From NCBI GenBank assembly GCA_964559175.1, contig CAZLGT010000002.1:1-64000 (forward strand): DNA of 64,000 nucleotides. Reading direction: 5' to 3'. Under the pieces are notes generated by a model that ran no database searches, had not been told where the DNA came from, and was given only the letters and a program-made list of their open reading frames with translations. Positions 19,097-29,161 of the stretch are shown one piece after another. This DNA is from Mariniphaga sp964559175. Its GTDB lineage: Bacteria > Bacteroidota > Bacteroidia > Bacteroidales > Prolixibacteraceae. Made by a program: the position numbers and the translations under genes. Position 1 is the first letter of the stretch, and every line of letters starts with the position of its first letter.

Positions 19097-22000
19097 ATGA
19101 GAATTAAAAATCAGGTTATCAAATATCTTATTACCGCATGGGTGCTGTTTTATGCAATACCCGGCAGTTCTTCTGTTGCATTTTACCATTACGGTATTGA
19201 AAACGGACTGCCTGAAGCGCGCATAATCAGTATCAGTCAGGATTCAATTGGATTTATCTGGCTGGCAGGAGAATACAGCCTAACACGTTTTGATGGGCAT
19301 CAATTTAAAGAATATGAAAGATCCAAACAATCCACATTACCGTGGAATAAAATCAACACCATTTTTTCTGATTCGGAAGGCACGCTCTGGATTGGATCCG
19401 ACAATGGCTTTTCATATTATAATTTTTTAAAAGACCAGTTTATAGCTCCGGTTTCTGGCTGGAATGGAACTCTTGTAACAAGTTTCGCAGAAGGGCACAA
19501 TGGCCAGCTTTGGATTTCAACAGACAAAGGATTGGCTCGGTTTGACAAAAAAACATCACAAATAACCTGGTTTTTTAGCGATGAAAATGAACTTTTTGCT
19601 GGTAACATAAAACAAGTTTGCAGCCAGCCCGATGGCAAAATCTGGGTAGTTCGAAATCCAAACGACTTATACCAACTGAATCCTGAAACAGGCGAAATTA
19701 ACCATTTTGACACCATTGATGGTGTAAACGTGAATGAGTTTTTTATTACCAATCTCAGTTTCTCGAACGGAAAATTACTGATAAGTACCGAATCGCATGG
19801 GTTAAACATATATAACCCGGATGATGGTAAAATAAAAAAAATCATAGTTGGTTACCTTTCCAATACCATTCATCATGCTGATGTGGAAAACGATTCTACA
19901 ATTTGGCTGGCAACAGCAAGCGGACTTTATCAACTGAACCATAACACCGGCAACTATGTGCAATATACCAATATTGTTGAAGATCCGCTCAGCATGGGAA
20001 ACACAACCATTAAATATGTTTTTGTCGATCGCGAAAATAACCTGTGGGTTTCTTCGGGAACCCGGGGTATCGATTTCGGAATAAAGGATATCCTTTTTTC
20101 ACATTTTATGTATTCTAAAGATGTACCTTATTGTTTGGCACAACAGGAAGTGGTGTGCATTGATTTCGACAAATCAAATAATTTATGGCTGGGGTATGAA
20201 TCCGGCTTGCTCGAAAAGCATAGTTCCGACCCTTTTGGAAAAACTTCATATTTCCTGCATTCCGAAAATAACGAGAGAATTTCTGGAACTATTTACCGGG
20301 TGCTTGAAGACAGTAAAAACCGGATTTGGGCAGGTGGCTGGCAAAGCGGGTTGCAAAAATTAAACAGCGAAAAAACCCTGTTTAAAGCGGCTTTAATAAA
20401 ACCAGCATCGGTTGCTGAAAAACTGGACAGGGCAAATATATTGGATATTATTGAGGAACCCGGCGGTAATTTATGGTTAAGTACAAACGGGAACGGAGTT
20501 TTTAGATACAATCCCCAAAGCAAGAATGCAAAATTGTTTCAGTTTCATGAAAACAATCCGCAAATGGGAATAACCAATGACTACACTTCTGATTTGTGTA
20601 TCGATAAGCAAAACAATTTATGGATTTCGAGCAGTTTCGGTTTATCGGTACTTGATTTGGAAAGCGAACACATTACCCAATACTATCATAGCCCGGAAGA
20701 CTCTGCTTCACTGTCCGGAAATACAATACAAGCGCTTTATTGCGACAACTCAGGACTGGTTTGGGTAGGCACCAGCACCGGCTTAAATGTATTTATCCCC
20801 AAATTAAACAGTTTTAAACGCTTAATCACTACACAGGATTATTCTATAAACGATATTTCAAGTATCGAATCCATCAAACCGGGAGAACTTTGGGTCAGCA
20901 CTAAATCCGGTCTGTTTTGTTTAACCTATAAATGGGATGAAAATACGCACGAACTGGATTATGAAAGTGACTATTTTTTTGAATCCAACGGACTTATTTC
21001 CAATTCATATTATAACAAATCATCAACAACCGAGCGGAACAGCATAATTTTTTTCGGTGGAAACAAAGGAGTAGATTTTCTAAATCCAGCCGAAAAAAAG
21101 AGATCATCCTATAACCCGCCCAAAGCTTTAATTACTGATGTATCCGTTTACGGGAAAAGCACTTATCCGCAAAACGGCAATGAAAACAACCTTCCGTTGT
21201 ATGAACTTGAACACAACCAGCAAATGATCTCTTTCCGGTTTACCTCATTAAATTTCACCAATCCAAATCAACAAAAATACCGCTACAAATTGCAAGGATT
21301 CGACAATCAATGGGTTTTTCCGGAGGACGAAAAAGTGGCCACTTATACCAACCTCAGGCCAGGCAGTTACCTGTTTATTGTTGAAACCATGGACAAAAAC
21401 GGGCGCTGGAGCCCACAAAACAGTTCTGTTGAACTTAAAATAAACCCGCCAATATGGCAAACATTGCCGTTTATTGTTTTCATGGTAATTTTTGTGTTTG
21501 GCACATTGTTTATGGTGAACCGCATCCGCAACAACAAAATTCGAAACCAGCGGCGTAAACTGGAAAAAATTATTGATGAACGCACAAAAGAGCTGCAGGG
21601 AAAAAACATAGAACTGGAAGCTGCCAACCAAACCAAAGACAAGTTTTTCTCCATCATTTCGCACGACCTGCGCAGTCCGTTTTCAGGCTTGGTCGGGATT
21701 CATGAGGTTTTAACTGATCCTGACTACAATCTGAATCAGAAAAAACAAAAAGAACTGCTGCTAAATGCAAAAAAATCAGCCAATCAAATATTTGAACTGC
21801 TTGAAAACCTGCTCACCTGGTCGCGCTCGCAAATGAAAACAACAAACATTTTCCCCCAAAAAGAAAACCTGGGAAAAATCCTGCAAAATAATATTGAATT
21901 ACGGCAAGCTTCAGCACAACAAAAAGAAATTTCAATTTATCACGATTACCCCGAAAACATCGAGGCCTTTTTCGATGCCGATATGATAAACACCGTAATC

Positions 22001-22312
22001 CGGAATCTGCTCAGCAATGCCCTGAAATACACCCCGGCCGGAGGTGAAATAACTGTTTCGGCAGAAAGTAAAAACGGGTTTGTAACTGTCCACATTGCCG
22101 ATACAGGGCTTGGTATAAATGAAGTAGAAATGCGCCGGCTGTTCAGCCTGGACAAAACAAGCAGAAACGGTACCCAGGGCGAAAAAGGTACCGGCCTGGG
22201 ATTGATTATTTGCAAAGAGTTTATTGAAAGAAATTACGGAAAAATCTGGGTTACACCCAATCACCCAAAAGGTACAGTTTTTCATTTCTCATTACCTGTA
22301 CATGAAATTTAA
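19097..22312 (+). CDS. Periplasmic-propeller sensor histidine kinase 1
   Basis: A membrane sensor kinase of about 1071 residues. After the signal segment come two periplasmic beta-propeller halves made of two-component-regulator repeats (SIGFIWLAGE, GTLWIGSDNG, NLWVSSGTRG). Then a Y_Y_Y domain (KYRYKLQGFDNQW), one membrane span (PFIVFMVIFVFGTLFMV), a coiled linker, a HisKA domain with phospho-His in ISHDLRSPFSG, and a HATPase_c domain (GEKGTGLGL). There is no receiver or DNA-binding domain, unlike hybrid two-component systems of similar shape. ATG at 19097 aligns best with the paralogue; 19058 and 19091 are alternatives. The response regulator is not in the window. Confidence 0.92.
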   Translation: MRIKNQVIKYLITAWVLFYAIPGSSSVAFYHYGIENGLPEARIISISQDSIGFIWLAGEYSLTRFDGHQFKEYERSKQSTLPWNKINTIFSDSEGTLWIGSDNGFSYYNFLKDQFIAPVSGWNGTLVTSFAEGHNGQLWISTDKGLARFDKKTSQITWFFSDENELFAGNIKQVCSQPDGKIWVVRNPNDLYQLNPETGEINHFDTIDGVNVNEFFITNLSFSNGKLLISTESHGLNIYNPDDGKIKKIIVGYLSNTIHHADVENDSTIWLATASGLYQLNHNTGNYVQYTNIVEDPLSMGNTTIKYVFVDRENNLWVSSGTRGIDFGIKDILFSHFMYSKDVPYCLAQQEVVCIDFDKSNNLWLGYESGLLEKHSSDPFGKTSYFLHSENNERISGTIYRVLEDSKNRIWAGGWQSGLQKLNSEKTLFKAALIKPASVAEKLDRANILDIIEEPGGNLWLSTNGNGVFRYNPQSKNAKLFQFHENNPQMGITNDYTSDLCIDKQNNLWISSSFGLSVLDLESEHITQYYHSPEDSASLSGNTIQALYCDNSGLVWVGTSTGLNVFIPKLNSFKRLITTQDYSINDISSIESIKPGELWVSTKSGLFCLTYKWDENTHELDYESDYFFESNGLISNSYYNKSSTTERNSIIFFGGNKGVDFLNPAEKKRSSYNPPKALITDVSVYGKSTYPQNGNENNLPLYELEHNQQMISFRFTSLNFTNPNQQKYRYKLQGFDNQWVFPEDEKVATYTNLRPGSYLFIVETMDKNGRWSPQNSSVELKINPPIWQTLPFIVFMVIFVFGTLFMVNRIRNNKIRNQRRKLEKIIDERTKELQGKNIELEAANQTKDKFFSIISHDLRSPFSGLVGIHEVLTDPDYNLNQKKQKELLLNAKKSANQIFELLENLLTWSRSQMKTTNIFPQKENLGKILQNNIELRQASAQQKEISIYHDYPENIEAFFDADMINTVIRNLLSNALKYTPAGGEITVSAESKNGFVTVHIADTGLGINEVEMRRLFSLDKTSRNGTQGEKGTGLGLIICKEFIERNYGKIWVTPNHPKGTVFHFSLPVHEI

Positions 22313-22324
22313 CCGCTTTAAAAA

Positions 22325-22469
22325 ATTCATTCAAAAGACTGGAAAAAGTAAATGCAAATGGTAGTTTTTGCGAACAATCCGGTTTTTTTGGCAAAATATT
22401 AAGACCTGAATCTGCCATTTATAAAAACTGATTTTTTATTTCGCAATTCCTTAATCTCAGAGAAAAAGT
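22325..22469 (+). repeat. Kinase leader repeat, copy 2
   Basis: The second copy of the ~145-base leader starts 12 bases after the stop of kinase 1 and lies upstream of kinase 2. The blocks AATGCAAATGGTAGT and CTGCCATTTATAAAAACTGA are identical in both copies. Confidence 0.9.
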
Positions 22470-22539
22470 AAAATGGAATGGCGGATGGACTTTTCAGAAA
22501 CTTTTCCATTTTTTAACAACTGTTGTGTGTCTAAATTTC

Positions 22540-22547
22540 TATATTTG
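22540..22547 (+). promoter_or_regulatory. Candidate -7 promoter box of kinase 2
   Basis: TATATTTG matches TAnnTTTG and lies 63 bases before the ATG of kinase 2, in the part of the gap not shared with kinase 1. A TTG lies only 14 bases upstream, shorter than usual. Confidence 0.35.
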
Positions 22548-22610
22548 CAGGTTCGCAAATTTCTGATTGTTAATAATACAGACTGCGCTTAATCGGAAAA
22601 GCTAGTAAGG

Positions 22611-25600
22611 ATGCAAAACTGGATAATTCGGATGATTCTTGTTGTTCTGCCATTGGGTTGGCCGGGATTATCATTTGCCAATATTGCCTTTTATCATTAC
22701 GGGATTGAAAAGGGATTGCCGGAAACCCACATTGTAAGCATCAGTCAGGATTCAATTGGATTTATCTGGCTGGCCGGAGAGAACGGCATGTTCCGGTTTG
22801 ATGGAAGTCAATTCAGAGCCTATCAAAATTCATTTTTCAATACAGAGCAGTCTTCTTTTTCCATCATCAATTCCCTTTTTACCGATTCGCGGGGTGCATT
22901 GTGGGTGGGTGCCAACAATGGAGTGTCAACCTACGATTTTATTCACGATCGCTTCATAAGTCCACCTGGAAACTGGAACCGGTTCCGGGTTACCGATTTC
23001 GATGAAGACGAAGATGGAAATATCTGGATTGCCACCAACCACGGCCTGATTGGTTACCATCCGGAATCGGGGAAAACCCTTTGGTTTACCGGCAGTAATG
23101 GTAGTTCTGAAAATGCCATTCTGCCTGACACTGAGATTCATAAAATTACCTGTCAGCCCGGAGGGAAAATATGGTTTACCCTTTACACAGGAGGCCTTTT
23201 TCAGTTCGAACCTGAATCGGGCACAGTACGTGATTTCAGCCGCATTGGAGAAACCCATCTGGGTACTATGAATATTTCAACGCTCGGTTTCTCCGAAGAT
23301 CATGTTTTTGCAGGCACCATTTCCAACGGACTTATTTGGTTCAATCCCGAACATGAAAAGATATTTCAGGAAACCTTCGATAATTTAGGTTTTACAGTAA
23401 GACATTTCCGGCTTTCGGATGACTCACTGATTTGGCTGGCTACCAACAACGGATTAATTTCGTTTAACTATTCCTCAAGAGAATATTCCCGGTACATCAA
23501 CGAACCCACCAACTCCCTGAGTATCAATCGCACTTCAGTGGATCATGTGTTTTTAGACAACGATAAAAATGTTTGGGTCTCTTCCGGTATCAGAGGCGTG
23601 GATTATGGCATAACCGGTAATCCTTTTTACCAGTTTAATATCGACGAAGTTTATCCCTACGGCTTGTACCACAAAGAGGTGACAGCTATTCATTTTGATG
23701 AACAGGGGAACATGTGGCTGGGATATGAAGCGGGCCTGGTGGAACAACATACACATGACCCTTTAGTCCGGAATGGTTTTCATCTGACTTCCTTAAGCCA
23801 AAGCGGAGCACCCGGTTCCATAATGGCCATTTTTGAAGACAGCAAAAACCGGGTATGGATTGGCGGTTGGGATTGTGGTTTGCAAAAACTGAATGCTGCC
23901 GGAACAGCTGTTGAATATGCTTCCATTCTGCCGGAAGAGTTGGCCGCGAGACTTGCTACAGCCGATATTAGGGGCATGGCAGAAGACAGCAAGGGCAACC
24001 TTTGGATTAGTTTTCACGGTATTGGGCTGGGGCGATACAATACGGAGACTTATGAGATAAAACTTTTTAGCCACAATCCGGATAACCCGCTCAATACCTT
24101 ATCGAATGATTATTCTTACAACCTTTGTTTCGACAACAACGATAACCTGTGGGTGGCTACAGCACACGGAGTAACAAAGCTAAGTTTGCCGGATGAGCAA
24201 ATCACCACCTATTTTGCCGAAGATGGCAACCGGCTTTCTCTGAGCAGCAGCACGGTTTATACCATTTATTGCGATGTTGCAGGAACGGTATGGGCAGGAA
24301 CAAGCAATGGACTGAATATGTATAATCCTACACTGGATGTTTTTCAGCCGGTTGTAACCGACAGGGAAATTCCATTTATCAGCATCTCCGATATTCAGTC
24401 TGTTAATCCCGGGGAAATTTGGGTGAGTACTTATTCCGGAGTAATTCAAGTTACATACCCCTCCGGTTTTTCCGGTGAGAATATTAGAGTAAACACCCAA
24501 CTCTTCGACCGATCATCAGGACTTCTTTCCACCAATTATTTCCAGCGCTCGTCGGGAGTAAGTAAAGATGGGATGATATTCTTCGGCGGAAACGAAGGCA
24601 TCGATTTTTTTAATCCCAACGAGGTTCGGTCATCAATAGGTACCGAAATTAAAACATTAATTACCGAGTTGACAGTGGACGGACAACCTGTTTATCCTGC
24701 CCGGGATAAAATGGGGTCAGAGCCGGTTATTCTGCCTCTGGACTACCGCCACCGGATGGTTAATATCCGGTTCACTGCGCTTCATTTTAACGCTCCGGGA
24801 GCATTGCGGTTCAGGTATAAAATGGAAGGCCTGGACGATGAATGGTTCTATCCTCAAGTTTCACAAAGTGCTACCTTTTCCAACCTGAAATCAGGTTCAT
24901 ACCAATTCATGGTAGAGGTGCAGTACAAAAACGGTCCGTGGAGCTCTCCGGCTGTTGCTGTTATTCGGGTGAAGCCAGCGTTCTGGACGACCATACCATT
25001 TATTGTTTTTTTATTGTTAATTACTGGAGGCCTTATTTGGTTTGCCTTTTGGTACCGCTCGAGAGTAATGTACTTGCGCCAAAAAAAGCTGGAACAAATA
25101 ATTGCTGAAGATACCCGCGAGCTCCAGCAAAAAAACGAACAGCTTGAAGTTGCCAACCAGACAAAAAACAAGTTTTTCTCCATTATTTCGCACGACCTGC
25201 GCAGCCCTTTTTCAGGCTTGGTCGGGATTCTTGAGGTTTTAGCTGACTCTGACTACAATCTGAATCAGAAAAAACAAACAGAGTTGTTGCAGACTGCAAA
25301 AAAATCTGCCCATCAAACATTTGATCTGCTCGATAACCTGCTCACCTGGTCGCGCTCGCAAATGGAAACAACAAACATTTACCCCAAAACAGAAAACCTG
25401 GGCAAAATTCTTCAGAATAACATTGAATTAAAACTAGCTTTGGCGCAGCAGAAAGAAATTTCAATCAACCACGATTTCCCAGAAAATATCGAAGCATATT
25501 TCGATGTTGATATGATAAACACCGTAATCCGTAACCTGCTCAGCAATGCCATTAAATATACTCCGAAGATGGGGGAAATTACTGTTTCGGCAGAAACTGA

Positions 25601-25841
25601 AAACGGGATGGCATCGGTCCATATTGCCGATTCGGGAATAGGTCTGGGTGAAGAGGAGATGCGTAACCTGTTCAACCTTAACAAAAAAAGCCGGAACGGA
25701 ACCCAGGGCGAAAAAGGTACCGGACTGGGCCTGATTATTTGCAAAGAGTTTATTTGGAAAAACTACGGGAAAATTTGGGTTACTCCCAATCAGCCCAAAG
25801 GTACTGTTTTTCATTTCTCAGTTCCTGTTCAGAAGATTTAG
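22611..25841 (+). CDS. Periplasmic-propeller sensor histidine kinase 2
   Basis: The 1076-residue tandem paralogue of kinase 1 has the same order: signal peptide, propeller repeats (SIGFIWLAGE, GALWVGANNG, NVWVSSGIRG), Y_Y_Y domain, one membrane span near IVFLLLITGGLIWFAFWY, HisKA with H861 in ISHDLRSPFSG, and HATPase_c (GEKGTGLGL). The cytoplasmic halves of the two proteins are nearly the same, while the periplasmic halves differ clearly, as if the sensors were separating in ligand while keeping one output. No response regulator or DNA-binding domain is present. A role in control of the nearby exported hydrolases is inference. Confidence 0.92.
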   Translation: MQNWIIRMILVVLPLGWPGLSFANIAFYHYGIEKGLPETHIVSISQDSIGFIWLAGENGMFRFDGSQFRAYQNSFFNTEQSSFSIINSLFTDSRGALWVGANNGVSTYDFIHDRFISPPGNWNRFRVTDFDEDEDGNIWIATNHGLIGYHPESGKTLWFTGSNGSSENAILPDTEIHKITCQPGGKIWFTLYTGGLFQFEPESGTVRDFSRIGETHLGTMNISTLGFSEDHVFAGTISNGLIWFNPEHEKIFQETFDNLGFTVRHFRLSDDSLIWLATNNGLISFNYSSREYSRYINEPTNSLSINRTSVDHVFLDNDKNVWVSSGIRGVDYGITGNPFYQFNIDEVYPYGLYHKEVTAIHFDEQGNMWLGYEAGLVEQHTHDPLVRNGFHLTSLSQSGAPGSIMAIFEDSKNRVWIGGWDCGLQKLNAAGTAVEYASILPEELAARLATADIRGMAEDSKGNLWISFHGIGLGRYNTETYEIKLFSHNPDNPLNTLSNDYSYNLCFDNNDNLWVATAHGVTKLSLPDEQITTYFAEDGNRLSLSSSTVYTIYCDVAGTVWAGTSNGLNMYNPTLDVFQPVVTDREIPFISISDIQSVNPGEIWVSTYSGVIQVTYPSGFSGENIRVNTQLFDRSSGLLSTNYFQRSSGVSKDGMIFFGGNEGIDFFNPNEVRSSIGTEIKTLITELTVDGQPVYPARDKMGSEPVILPLDYRHRMVNIRFTALHFNAPGALRFRYKMEGLDDEWFYPQVSQSATFSNLKSGSYQFMVEVQYKNGPWSSPAVAVIRVKPAFWTTIPFIVFLLLITGGLIWFAFWYRSRVMYLRQKKLEQIIAEDTRELQQKNEQLEVANQTKNKFFSIISHDLRSPFSGLVGILEVLADSDYNLNQKKQTELLQTAKKSAHQTFDLLDNLLTWSRSQMETTNIYPKTENLGKILQNNIELKLALAQQKEISINHDFPENIEAYFDVDMINTVIRNLLSNAIKYTPKMGEITVSAETENGMASVHIADSGIGLGEEEMRNLFNLNKKSRNGTQGEKGTGLGLIICKEFIWKNYGKIWVTPNQPKGTVFHFSVPVQKI

Positions 25842-25892
25842 CCGTAATGAACATTTCGCGTTTTGCCGCGTTCATTTTAGAAAAAAGCAACT

Positions 25893-26546
25893 ATGAAATT
25901 AACAGCCAATGTTATCGGCGCCACCGGCCTTACAGGCAAACATCTTGTACAACTTCTGCTGGAGAACGAAAATTTTAAAAGAGTCCGGATTTTTGTCCGC
26001 CGCAGCACAGGCCTTAAACACCCAAAACTGGAGGAATTCATTGTCGATTTCAGCAATACCGGTGCCTGGGAAAACCTGCTAACCGGCGATGTTCTGTTTT
26101 CGGCCCTGGGAACCACACTCAAACAGGCCGGAAGCAAGGAAAAGCAATACGAAGTCGATTTCACGTTTAACCTGAAATTCGCCCAAAAGGCCAAAGGAAA
26201 CGGCATAGAAAATTATGCGCTGGTTTCTTCCATTGGCGCAAATGCAAAATCGAACCTTTTCTACACCCGCATAAAAGGCGAACTGGATTATGCAGTGGCT
26301 AACCTGGGGTTCAAAAATCTGGTCATTTTGCGGCCCTCGTCTCTTACTGGAGATAGGGATGAAACCAGGTGGATGGAAAAAATGTCCATTCCCGTTGTAC
26401 GGTTTGTTACCAAATTCGTTTTTAAGAAATACCGGCCCATCGGGGGAAAAACCGTGGCGCAGGCCATGATAAACGGAGTTTTGAAACCAAACCCTGATAA
26501 AACAACCTGGGAAGCTGAAGAGGTTTTTGAACTGGCTGAATATTAG
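25893..26546 (+). CDS. NAD(P)-binding oxidoreductase (TIP30/YbjT-like atypical SDR)
   Basis: A cytoplasmic 217-residue protein with a Rossmann start (NVIGATGLTGKHLVQLLL, GxxGxxG) and the FSALGTTLKQAGSKEKQ segment typical of HTATIP2/TIP30-like atypical short-chain dehydrogenases. A YxxxK-like YTRIKGELD follows VSSIGA. Substrate and role are unknown. It begins 51 bases after kinase 2 on the same strand, but no functional link is evident. It ends facing the leftward serine hydrolase gene. Confidence 0.83.
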   Translation: MKLTANVIGATGLTGKHLVQLLLENENFKRVRIFVRRSTGLKHPKLEEFIVDFSNTGAWENLLTGDVLFSALGTTLKQAGSKEKQYEVDFTFNLKFAQKAKGNGIENYALVSSIGANAKSNLFYTRIKGELDYAVANLGFKNLVILRPSSLTGDRDETRWMEKMSIPVVRFVTKFVFKKYRPIGGKTVAQAMINGVLKPNPDKTTWEAEEVFELAEY

Positions 26547-26604
26547 GGGCCGGGAGATCGTTGCTGGGAAATCCGGGCAAAAAATCTGAAAGGATTTTGC
26601 ATTT

Positions 26605-28587
26605 TTACATCACCTTTTTAAACCAAATGTTTCTAACCCTGCCACTTGATACTCTGCATCCGGTAACAGCTTCATTTTTATCTCTTATAAATTCAGTTTG
26701 GCCAAAAAACCATTTATCTCCGCTGAAAACATCGGGTTTGGCTGGGGTCATTTTTATATCACTCAACCGGGCATGTGTTGCAACCAGTGTGTCGTTTTTA
26801 ATTACAAAGGTATAGTTGGTAGAAAGTTCATCACTATGAAATTGACCTACATATTCATCCAGATTTATTAATGATTTATCGAATGATTTCATGCGTGGAG
26901 CATCGATTACTCCCCCCTGGTGCAACTTTAAAAGGTTGATATTATTATCAATATCCCTGTGAAAAGTTAATTTGGCATCCATTCCAATAACTGAGAATTC
27001 GGTTGATGATACAGCTTTCAACTCCAATTTGTGTTGCCCCGTTGCCTGACCATACAATTTACCATTTTCTTCTGTAATAGTTATTATAAAACCAGGTTCT
27101 GGCTCATATTGTCCGGCATAGACTTTAAGCGTGTCGATATTGACGGAGCTTTTATTTTCTTTTGTTTCCTTCCTGGCAACTTTAACTTCCGTTTTTATTT
27201 CATCCTTTAAGTAAACATCTGCAACTTTCAAGGCTAAATTCCCGGGATTACAGGATGCACTATTGCTTAATACTATTACTGAGAATTTTTGATCCGGGAA
27301 ACGACCTAAAAAAGTACGATAACCTGCATCACCGCCGCTATGACTAATCAAATTCAGCCCTTTATATTTGCTAACATCCTGACCAAGTGCATAAGTTATT
27401 GTGTCTCCTTTGTTCAGAATTGCTCTTTGATTCAATTTATTGAATATTTTCTGATTGCCAGCCACAGGATTCTCAAAATTCATTGCCCATAAACTTAAAT
27501 CTTCAACAGTTGTAAAAAGACTCGTTGCCCCGGCATTAGCGTAGCTTAATACACTTTTTTTATACCCATTGGCGGCACTTTGATATGAATATGCTCTGTT
27601 TTTAACTATCTTCTCATGGTCGTCATAAAATAGTGTGTTTGTCATTTCCAATGGCTTGAAAATATATTCATTTGTAAATTCAGGGAAAGATTTGCCGGAT
27701 ACTCTTGCCACTACCTCAGCTAATAAAGTATAACCGGTGTTGCAATACACAAACTCATCACCGGGATTAAAATTCAACTCCTTTTGGTTACTTACAAGTT
27801 TTAGAATCTGCTCTTTGGTAATTACATCATCTAAACGCCATCCTGCCAATGCAAGTAAATTCCATTGGTCTCTTAATCCACTTGTATGATTTGCAAGATT
27901 TCTCAGTGTAATTTTTTTTCCGAAGTCCGGGACTTCAGGAATGAATTTTCTTATGTCATCGTCAAGGGATAATTTTCCTTCTTTTTCCAGCAATAAAATG
28001 GAAAATGCTGTAAACTGCTTTGAAACAGATGCTATATGAAAAATTGTCGAGGATGTTATTGGAATATCATATTCCAGGTTAGACATTCCAAATCCATTTT
28101 TATACTGTATTTCACCATTCTGTATTACGGCAATGGCTGCACCCGGCAAATTATTGCCCGAATACATGCTAAACAGCTGTTTAATCCTTTTTTCGGGAGT
28201 TAAAGCAATAGGTTCAACTATTTTTACTTCTATGGAAAATTTACCTGAATCTTTTTCGAAAGGAGCAACCTCAATTTTATATTCTCCTTTTTTTGAAACC
28301 TCAAACGTAAAAGTTTCCAATCCTTCTGCCGGGCCATCAAACGATGCAATTAAGTTTTCAGCGCTGTCTTTTATACTAACAACAACATCAACCGAAATCT
28401 GATTAACTTCACCATAAACGAAACTGTTAGAGTCAAGCCTGATAGTATAGATTTGAGGTTCGTTTATTAAAAGTTGACCATCCGTTGCAACTCCCGGTGT
28501 TAAATCACCCGTGATAAATGATTTGTTGTTATCAATTGCGGCACACGAAACAAGAAATAGAAGGAAAAAAATGGCTGTGGTTTTCAT
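26605..28587 (-). CDS. Serine hydrolase (beta-lactamase class C/PBP4* type) lipoprotein
   Basis: A 660-residue exported lipoprotein (FLLFLVSCAA lipobox). An N-terminal beta domain (about 25-135) precedes a beta-lactamase/DD-peptidase-like domain, and a C-terminal beta domain follows. The SxxK active site is S187-V-S-K190 (HIASVSKQF). YCNTGY supplies the YxN motif and LISHSGGDAGY the third box. Such proteins act as esterases or D-amino peptidases; drug resistance should not be assumed. ATG at 28587 gives a proper lipoprotein signal, while a start 54 bases upstream would not. The gene is A+T-richer than its neighbours. Confidence 0.88.
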   Translation of the reverse strand: MKTTAIFFLLFLVSCAAIDNNKSFITGDLTPGVATDGQLLINEPQIYTIRLDSNSFVYGEVNQISVDVVVSIKDSAENLIASFDGPAEGLETFTFEVSKKGEYKIEVAPFEKDSGKFSIEVKIVEPIALTPEKRIKQLFSMYSGNNLPGAAIAVIQNGEIQYKNGFGMSNLEYDIPITSSTIFHIASVSKQFTAFSILLLEKEGKLSLDDDIRKFIPEVPDFGKKITLRNLANHTSGLRDQWNLLALAGWRLDDVITKEQILKLVSNQKELNFNPGDEFVYCNTGYTLLAEVVARVSGKSFPEFTNEYIFKPLEMTNTLFYDDHEKIVKNRAYSYQSAANGYKKSVLSYANAGATSLFTTVEDLSLWAMNFENPVAGNQKIFNKLNQRAILNKGDTITYALGQDVSKYKGLNLISHSGGDAGYRTFLGRFPDQKFSVIVLSNSASCNPGNLALKVADVYLKDEIKTEVKVARKETKENKSSVNIDTLKVYAGQYEPEPGFIITITEENGKLYGQATGQHKLELKAVSSTEFSVIGMDAKLTFHRDIDNNINLLKLHQGGVIDAPRMKSFDKSLINLDEYVGQFHSDELSTNYTFVIKNDTLVATHARLSDIKMTPAKPDVFSGDKWFFGQTEFIRDKNEAVTGCRVSSGRVRNIWFKKVM

Positions 28588-28911
28588 TTTGGTAAAGTAT
28601 AAATTATCAAACAATTTAAAATAAATTAAATTAAGAATCAATACCTTGCCCTGATTTCAAAAAGTCAGTTGAAATACAGGTTTATCTGCAATTATTGGCT
28701 CTGTGAACTGATTAGATAAAAACAATTAACCGATGCTTTTTTTGACCTTACTGCCCACCCGGCACACCGGTTTGAACGAAAAGGTGAATCCATACAGAAA
28801 AAATGAGAAAGCAGTAATTGTTTTTGTCTGTTTAAACCACGAAATCATCGAAAAATGAAACTGTCAACTTTCACCAAAATTTGCACAAGAAATGTGCAGG
28901 ATTGGAAAAAT
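28588..28911. other. Gap of 324 bases without a recognised gene
   Basis: Between the serine hydrolase start and the tRNA terminator I see no coding sequence, RNA or convincing promoter. Confidence 0.6.
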
Positions 28912-28945
28912 AAAAAAGAGTCACAGAAATTATCTTCTGTAACTC
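28912..28945 (-). terminator. Terminator of the CAU tRNA gene
   Basis: On the minus strand the stem GAGTTACAGAA / TTCTGTGACTC (28945-28935 and 28928-28918) has a short loop and is followed by six Ts, just downstream of the tRNA. Confidence 0.8.
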
Positions 28946-28969
28946 TCTCATTTTTACGTGTCTTTCCTG

Positions 28970-29043
28970 TGGGCCCACCTGGGCTTGAACCAGGGACCCC
29001 CTGATTATGAGTCAGGTGCTCTAACCAACTGAGCTATAGGCCC
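28970..29043 (-). tRNA. tRNA with CAU anticodon, probably tRNA-Ile2 (or elongator Met)
   Basis: A minus-strand cloverleaf starts GGGCCTATAGCTCAG. Anticodon stem CCTGA/TCAGG encloses CTCATAA (anticodon CAU), and T arm and discriminator A73 are normal. Acceptor pairs C4-G69 and C5-G68 are those used by TilS to pick tRNA-Ile2 in E. coli, which favours the lysidine-modified isoleucine tRNA. The D arm resembles elongator Met, so identity stays open. No CCA is encoded. Confidence 0.9.
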
Positions 29044-29048
29044 GTAAT

Positions 29049-29080
29049 AGTTTAAAGTTTCGAGTTTAAAGTTTAAAGCT
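29049..29080. repeat. ACTTTAAACT-type short tandem repeat
   Basis: AGTTTAAAGTTTCGAG then TTTAAAGTTTAAAGCT: the same unit, in reverse orientation, as the runs at 17306-17350 and 36905-36935. It lies just upstream of the CAU tRNA. Confidence 0.65.
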
Positions 29081-29161
29081 GTAGAGCTAATTTCAAACTG
29101 CGAAATTCGGAGTGCAAGTTTACAACTTTGTTAGAAAATACACAAGAAGAAAGTAAAATAA

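Noticed and set aside
26561..26815. 84-codon rightward frame opposite the serine hydrolase end
   Set aside because: Antisense to a coding region with conserved domains and without own features.
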